A DNA stretch of 64,000 nt from Watersipora subatra (taxonomy: Eukaryota; Bryozoa; Gymnolaemata; Cheilostomatida; Watersiporidae): positions 57,771,196 to 57,835,195 of the forward strand of contig NC_088708.1 in NCBI RefSeq assembly GCF_963576615.1, in the 5' to 3' direction. Position 1 is the first letter of the stretch. Every line of letters starts with the position of its first letter. Below, piece after piece: positions 59,616 to 64,000 of this stretch. The notes under the pieces were generated by a model. That model did no database searches, had not been told where the DNA came from, and worked only from the letters and a program-made list of their open reading frames with translations. The translations under genes were made by a program, and so were the position numbers.

Positions 59616-62600
59616 ATATTTGACCACCAACGATAAATATACCGTAAAACCTTTAATTGAATGCCATCTCTATTTGAACGCCACCTATATTTGACCACCA
59701 CTTTGACAATTTTTGATCTTCATGAACCAAGTGATCAGTAGAAAAGTAACCACAAAATCGTATTAATAATGAATCATTTACATAAATAACAATCCATTCT
59801 CTCGTTGTCCAACTCTGAAGATTTTTACTTTTTTTCGTTAAAACTTTGAAAGCAACACTATAGAAATAAGTACTGTCTCAGGCTAATAATAATCCCCTTG
59901 TTTAACACGGTCTTGATACTTCGAAGTACATGTATATAAAAATGATTTACATTTACAATGGTAGATGAACAATTAGTTTTAGGCCAAATGTTATGTTTAG
60001 CAAGCAAAACTTTTATGCGTTGTATTTGCTCAGCCAAGAAATTGTTTGGACACTAATATCGACTCGCTCAGCAGTGCAGAAAAAGAGTTGTAGTCAGAAG
60101 GCATCTTTGAAGGTATTGAACAGACAGAAGATGTACGTTTCATTGAAAGCAACAATCAGAATATAGCTATCCAAGCAAACGATGCAAATATTTTTGTTTT
60201 AAAAACGTTAATTTTTGTTTCTACATGTAATATAAGTATGGTGTGTTTATGTCACTTGCTCATAAATATAGATTTATAGCATTTGATAGAGTATCATTAT
60301 ATAACTTATAAATTTACAGATTTATAGCATACTATTTGATAGCATCATTGCAGTAATCTGATCCTACAATTGATTGATGCTCGTAACTACTCCTCTATTG
60401 CACATAAATAGCTAGTTTTGGTTGCAAACTGTAGCAAACATATCAATGGGTGCAATGAACTTTTATGCAACATCGTTAAATATAGATATAAAATCAAAAT
60501 ATGTCTACAAATTTGGAATGAAATAAAAATTGAAAGCTCGAACAAATTGCAAAGCAGGACACAGGCTATAATATCATCATAGGTTAATTGCAAGCAATAG
60601 ATATCAGCTGGTAGAGATACTTCTCAGTTTCTCAATGCATATTTATTAAGAGATCTTTGACAAGTTGGAGATAAGTTAGCAGATTTATTGCATTCAAAAG
60701 GTTTATTACTGCTCCACCGGAAAAAGAGGGCAAAATTTAGGTCAAATTTGCTTCACCCATAAAAGGGCTATATTTAACTTCCAGAAATTCGACAAGCTAC
60801 TTGAAAAATACAATGTCAGCCTCTATTTGAATGCCACCTTTAATTGACTGCCACTATAGAAGGATTGAAAAATGGAACACTGTAGCGTTCAATTAGACTA
60901 TTAGAGGTTTTACGGTAAATCAACGCTTATAATGCTTCCAGACCTTAAAACAGCTTTAGATGTATACAGGTCCTACATACAGACATAGTACTTACCTAGT
61001 GCAACGCCTACATGAGTTTATGCATGCTGCTTTACTCAACTATTACACAAATAATTCATAATCATTGCTATACTAAACACTTACGATCTCAGCACAGCTA
61101 TAAGGTCCTCAGCCTTCCTTTTATCTCTGCAACAGAATTTACCACCGTAGAAGAAAATGTGTCAGATATGTGTAAAAACTGACAGGGATTGGTTCCCAGA
61201 ATAGTGTCAGAGGTTTTTGCAAAGCCATCAGACAGCATTTAGAAACTAAATATTCAAAGTATCTGCGCTGTCATGAAGCTTGACGATAGTTGAGCAAACG
61301 TACCGTATTGGGCAAGGTCAAGGTAAATTCATGCAAGGCAGCTACGTCTGCCTTTTTCAAGTTTAATTTTACATTGATATAATTCTATTTAAATGGTTTC
61401 TGCTGATGCAACAAATCATACAAATCTTCATCCGCAGCTTGCATTACCTCATGGTGCACCAATGAAATGCTGGAATTTCATGTTCATCAGTTATACTAAT
61501 CAGTAAGTTGCTTGCATAACCTTTAATCAGCAAAAACATATGAAATAAATTGTCACCTCTGGACAGGACCTAACTGAAACACTGATTGTATGACTGACTA
61601 ACCGGGTGACTATCTGACCATTTGACTAACTGACTGACTCTTTGACTGACTGATCAATTGTTTGACTGACTGACTGATAAACTGTTTGACTGACTAACTG
61701 AAAGAGTAACTTACACTCGAACTTCTTCGAATCTGTACTCTGCATTGTTCTTCTCTCTGAAGTATGAACACCATACATGCAGTAATTATAATAAGGTTTA
61801 TGCATACCACTGAGATACAATGAGTCACAATATAAAATAAAATGATTCAGAATTAACAAAACTTATACATAACTATTAGTTATATTACTCTTGTATATTT
61901 AACTGTTACGGTAATTTAATTTATCCTTCTAGTTTAACCATTATTCACAATATACATGAATGATATAACGCAATATAACATAGTAATGCTTGATATTTCA
62001 GCAGGTATAACACTCACTTGCGTAGATGTTCTATCATCTCAGCCTTCCTCTCACACTCGCTACAACAGTATATCATTCAAGTGACAGCTCAAGCCTAACC
62101 AAGGTGAGAAGAACTGCCTCTAAGATGACTACATTCAGCAGCATGAGGGGACAATACACGATCAGATCACAATTACTCTGTCCTACCATTAGCTGTATTT
62201 AAAGGCGTTTTAATAGCTTCTATTCGATGAGCTAGTACAATGTGTGAGCTAGTACAGTGCTGTGAGCTAGTACAATGTTGTGAGCTAGTACAATGTTGTG
62301 AGCTAGTACAGTGTTGTGAGCTAGCACAATGTTGTGAGCTAGTACAGTGTTGTGAGCTAGTACAATGTTGTGAGCTAGTACAATGTTGTGAGCTAGTACA
62401 ATGTTGTGAGCTAGTACAGTGTTGTGAGCTAGTACAGTGTTGTGAGCTAGTACAATGATGTGAGCTAGTACTGTGTTGTGAGCTAGTACAATGTTGTGAG
62501 CTAGTACAATGTTGTGAGCTAGTACAATGTTGTGAGCTAGTACAGTGTTGTGAGCTAGTACAGTGTTGTGAGCTAGTACAATGATGTGAGCTAGTACTGT

Positions 62601-64000
62601 GTTGTGAGCTAGCACAATGTTGTGAGCTAGTACAGTGTTGTGAGCTAGTACAATGTTGTGAGCTAGTACAATGTTGTGAGCTAGTACAGTGTTGTGAGCT
62701 AGTACAGTGTTGTGAGCTAGTACAATGATGTGAGCTAGTACTGTGTTGTGAGCTAGTACAATGTTGTGAGCTAGTACAATGTTGTGAGCTAGTACAATGT
62801 TGCGAGCTAGTACAGTGTTGCGAGCTAGTACAGTGCTGTGAGCTAGTACAATGTTGTGAGCTAGTACAATGTTGTGAGCTAGTACAATGTTGTGAGCTAG
62901 TACAATGATGTGAGCTAGTACAATGTTGTGAGCTAGTACAATGTTGTGAGCTAGTACAATGTTGTGAGCTAGTACAATGTTGTGAGCTAGTACAGTGTTG
63001 TGAGCTAGCACAATGTTGTGAGCTAGTACAGTGTTGTGAGCTAGTACAATGTTGTGAGCTAGTACAATGTTGTGAGCTAGTACAATGTTGTGAGCTAGTA
63101 CAGTGTTGTGAGCTAGTACAGTGTTGTGAGCTAGTACAATGTTGTGAGCTAGTACAATGTTGTGAGCTAGTACAGTGTTGTGAGCTAGTACAATGTTGTG
63201 AGCTAGTACAATGTTGTGAGCTAGTACAGTGTTGTGAGCTAGTACAATGTTGTGAGCTAGCCATCCCGCATAACCTACTAGAGTTTCTACTATCTTTTTG
63301 TTTCAATTGCTTTTCGGTTACCTTTTGTTTCTTCACAATTAGAAACAGTCAATCATAAAAAAGCAGGAACAATCACACTTCAGACTTATGCAAGTCTGCA
63401 ACATCAAAAATCGAGTATAAAATGTTGGTCAAGTGAGGTACAGTGTTAAATTTGGAAATGTCTCCTACATGAGTATTCGTGGATTGATGATGAACATGAT
63501 GAAATGTTGCATGTCTGACAACTATTTCATGGCATACGCTACTGTTTTCACCGTAAGACCTGAGGTTAGAAGATAAACTTATGCCTATAAGTAAATTGAA
63601 AAAGGTTAGAAAACGCATGTGATTCTGTCTAACCCTGATAAGCATAGACATATGCAATAAATAAACTACTCAAAAAAGAATGACACAAATACGTCTGTTT
63701 CGAGAGTAAACACAGCTAAAATAATGTGGAAGATTTTTCTTACTCTGTTCAAGCTGTGTGATGTAAACCACCCTGACATATCAATAGAAAATTACTAGTT
63801 TCAACACTATTGCGACTTCTCTGTTATACGCGAATGTCTGATTAACGTAATCAAGCTGCCAACTTAAATATATACCGTTTACTTTCTTGAGCAAGATGAA
63901 TTACGCACTGGTTTGTATTTAAACAAAAAAAACAATGAAGTATTGTAATAGGCTTCATACTTTACAGTTAAACTTTAGTCATCTCCTACCTGAGACTACG
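51951..64000 (-). CDS. Coiled-coil protein with C-terminal C2H2 zinc finger, 5' end outside the window
   Basis: Exons, 5' to 3': 63990 to beyond 64000 (partial), 62018-62059, 61715-61756, 61085-61126, 58927-59161, 56085-56316, 53919-53980, 51951-52064 (TAG 51951-51953). All borders are GT-AG and phases agree throughout. Three consecutive exons are exactly 42 nt and start with the last base of a codon, each giving 14 residues: ECERKAEMIEHLRK, EKNNAEYRFEEVRV, DKRKAEDLIAVLRS. A long coiled coil follows (IDELQQKLEEFN, TEQATSDKLRDE, RMEKKNEQQNKIITELKQKK, LNNEIGELNSRN). Next comes a proline-containing linker (RDIKPIVEEPAQIEP), then a zinc finger, IKCVFEGC with HISRDH, three residues from the end. 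The pattern C-x4-C-x12-H-x5-H is slightly unusual. I do not recognise the orthologue. A scaffold or adaptor role is a guess from architecture. Confidence 0.72.
52800..53575. repeat. Dispersed repeat, copy of the interior of the 59.6-60.9 kb element
   Basis: Long stretches match 60030-60810 in the same orientation, for example AAGAAATTGTTTGGA, AGCATTTGATAGAGTATCAT, ATATGTCTACAAATTTGGAA and AAAGGGCTA with point differences. Terminal repeats of the full element are missing, so this is a partial copy. A further fragment occurs at about 55555-55680 and near 55815-55870. Confidence 0.8.
56575..58825. repeat. 17-bp satellite array, about 130 units
   Basis: The unit is TAACTAACTACACGCTG. Variants (CTGCAACTAACC, ACGTTG, AAACGCTG, ACTCTG) recur in similar order, so longer blocks of several units were amplified. 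It fills most of the intron between the two large coiled-coil exons. 17 is not a multiple of three, so no long frame arises. Confidence 0.95.
59396..59612. repeat. AT-rich tandem repeat with TA run
   Basis: Imperfect units of about 24-28 bp with the phrase TATCTACCCTAAGCATCTATTG, followed by a (TA)n run at about 59584-59611. Intronic. Confidence 0.85.
59642..60915. mobile_element. 1.27-kb non-autonomous element flanked by TA
   Basis: The left end CCGTAAAACCTTTAATTGAA and the right end, which terminates in GGTTTTACGG, are inverted partners with a TA dinucleotide on each side. The similarity continues with TTGAAYGCCA-type phrases repeated internally near both ends. TA flanks suggest a Tc1/mariner-type target. 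No transposase frame is visible. Partial relatives lie at 52800-53575 and 55555-55870. Confidence 0.7.
61590..61700. repeat. Degenerate TGAC simple repeat
   Basis: Runs of TGACTGACTGAC broken by TTTGACTAAC and TGATCAATTG. They end about 15 bp short of the 42-nt exon at 61715-61756, on its donor side. Confidence 0.8.
62228..63260. repeat. 18-bp minisatellite, about 57 units
   Basis: The unit is GAGCTAGTACAATGTTGT with AGTG, GATG and CTGT variants. Blocks such as GATGTGAGCTAGTACTGTG recur at intervals of about 125 bp. The minus strand stays open as repeats of SSQHCT in one frame and LAHNIV in another. It lies in the coiled-coil gene intron. I do not count these frames as genes. Confidence 0.94.

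Noticed and set aside
62173-63336. Long minus-strand frame of 387 codons with SSQHCT repeats
   Set aside because: It is the 18-bp minisatellite read in one frame. Another frame on the same strand is also open, and there are no splice signals or flanking domains. It lies in an intron of the coiled-coil gene.

Overview
The window is nuclear DNA of an invertebrate animal. Genes are split into many short exons with GT-AG introns, base composition is AT-rich, and the introns are full of minisatellites, MITEs, Helitron-like and other transposon copies. The protein-coding exons resemble bilaterian orthologues (delta-tubulin, an FBXL2/FBXL20-type F-box protein, a C2CD6-like C2 protein). A marine spiralian such as a bryozoan or mollusc would fit, but the sequence alone does not fix the species.

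Layout. 1-8.4 kb: an orphan terminal exon on the minus strand (262-369), a CR1/L2-group LINE (2758-5919) and a 178-bp MITE. 8.4-13.8 kb: a complete six-exon delta-tubulin gene (TUBD1, plus strand). 14.3-34.4 kb: a complete 13-exon F-box/leucine-rich-repeat gene of the FBXL2/FBXL20 family on the minus strand, convergent with TUBD1. One of its introns holds a nest of transposons: a hAT element with 8-bp target duplications, split by a 45-bp palindromic MITE and by a P-element-like THAP transposase copy. 35.1-37.0 kb: a possible small plus-strand gene. 37.2-49.2 kb: a complete ten-exon minus-strand gene for a C2CD6-like C2-domain protein. 49.2-52.0 kb: an intergenic stretch with a 443-bp MITE. 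52.0-64.0 kb: the 3' part of a minus-strand coiled-coil gene that ends in a C2H2 zinc finger and runs off the right edge. Three successive 42-nt exons in it each add 14 residues to the coiled coil.

TUBD1 (centriole triplets) and C2CD6 (known in mammals from the sperm flagellar CatSper complex) both point to ciliary or flagellar biology. The F-box gene is a ubiquitin-ligase substrate receptor with a C-terminal prenylation motif. Nothing indicates that the neighbours act together as an operon-like unit.

Most long open frames outside these genes come from tandem arrays with unit lengths of 18, 21 or 30 bp, which stay open only because the unit is a multiple of three. Exon boundaries were read by eye from splice signals, phase and recalled family resemblance. 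All multi-exon models close exactly in phase, but no transcript data or database searches were used.
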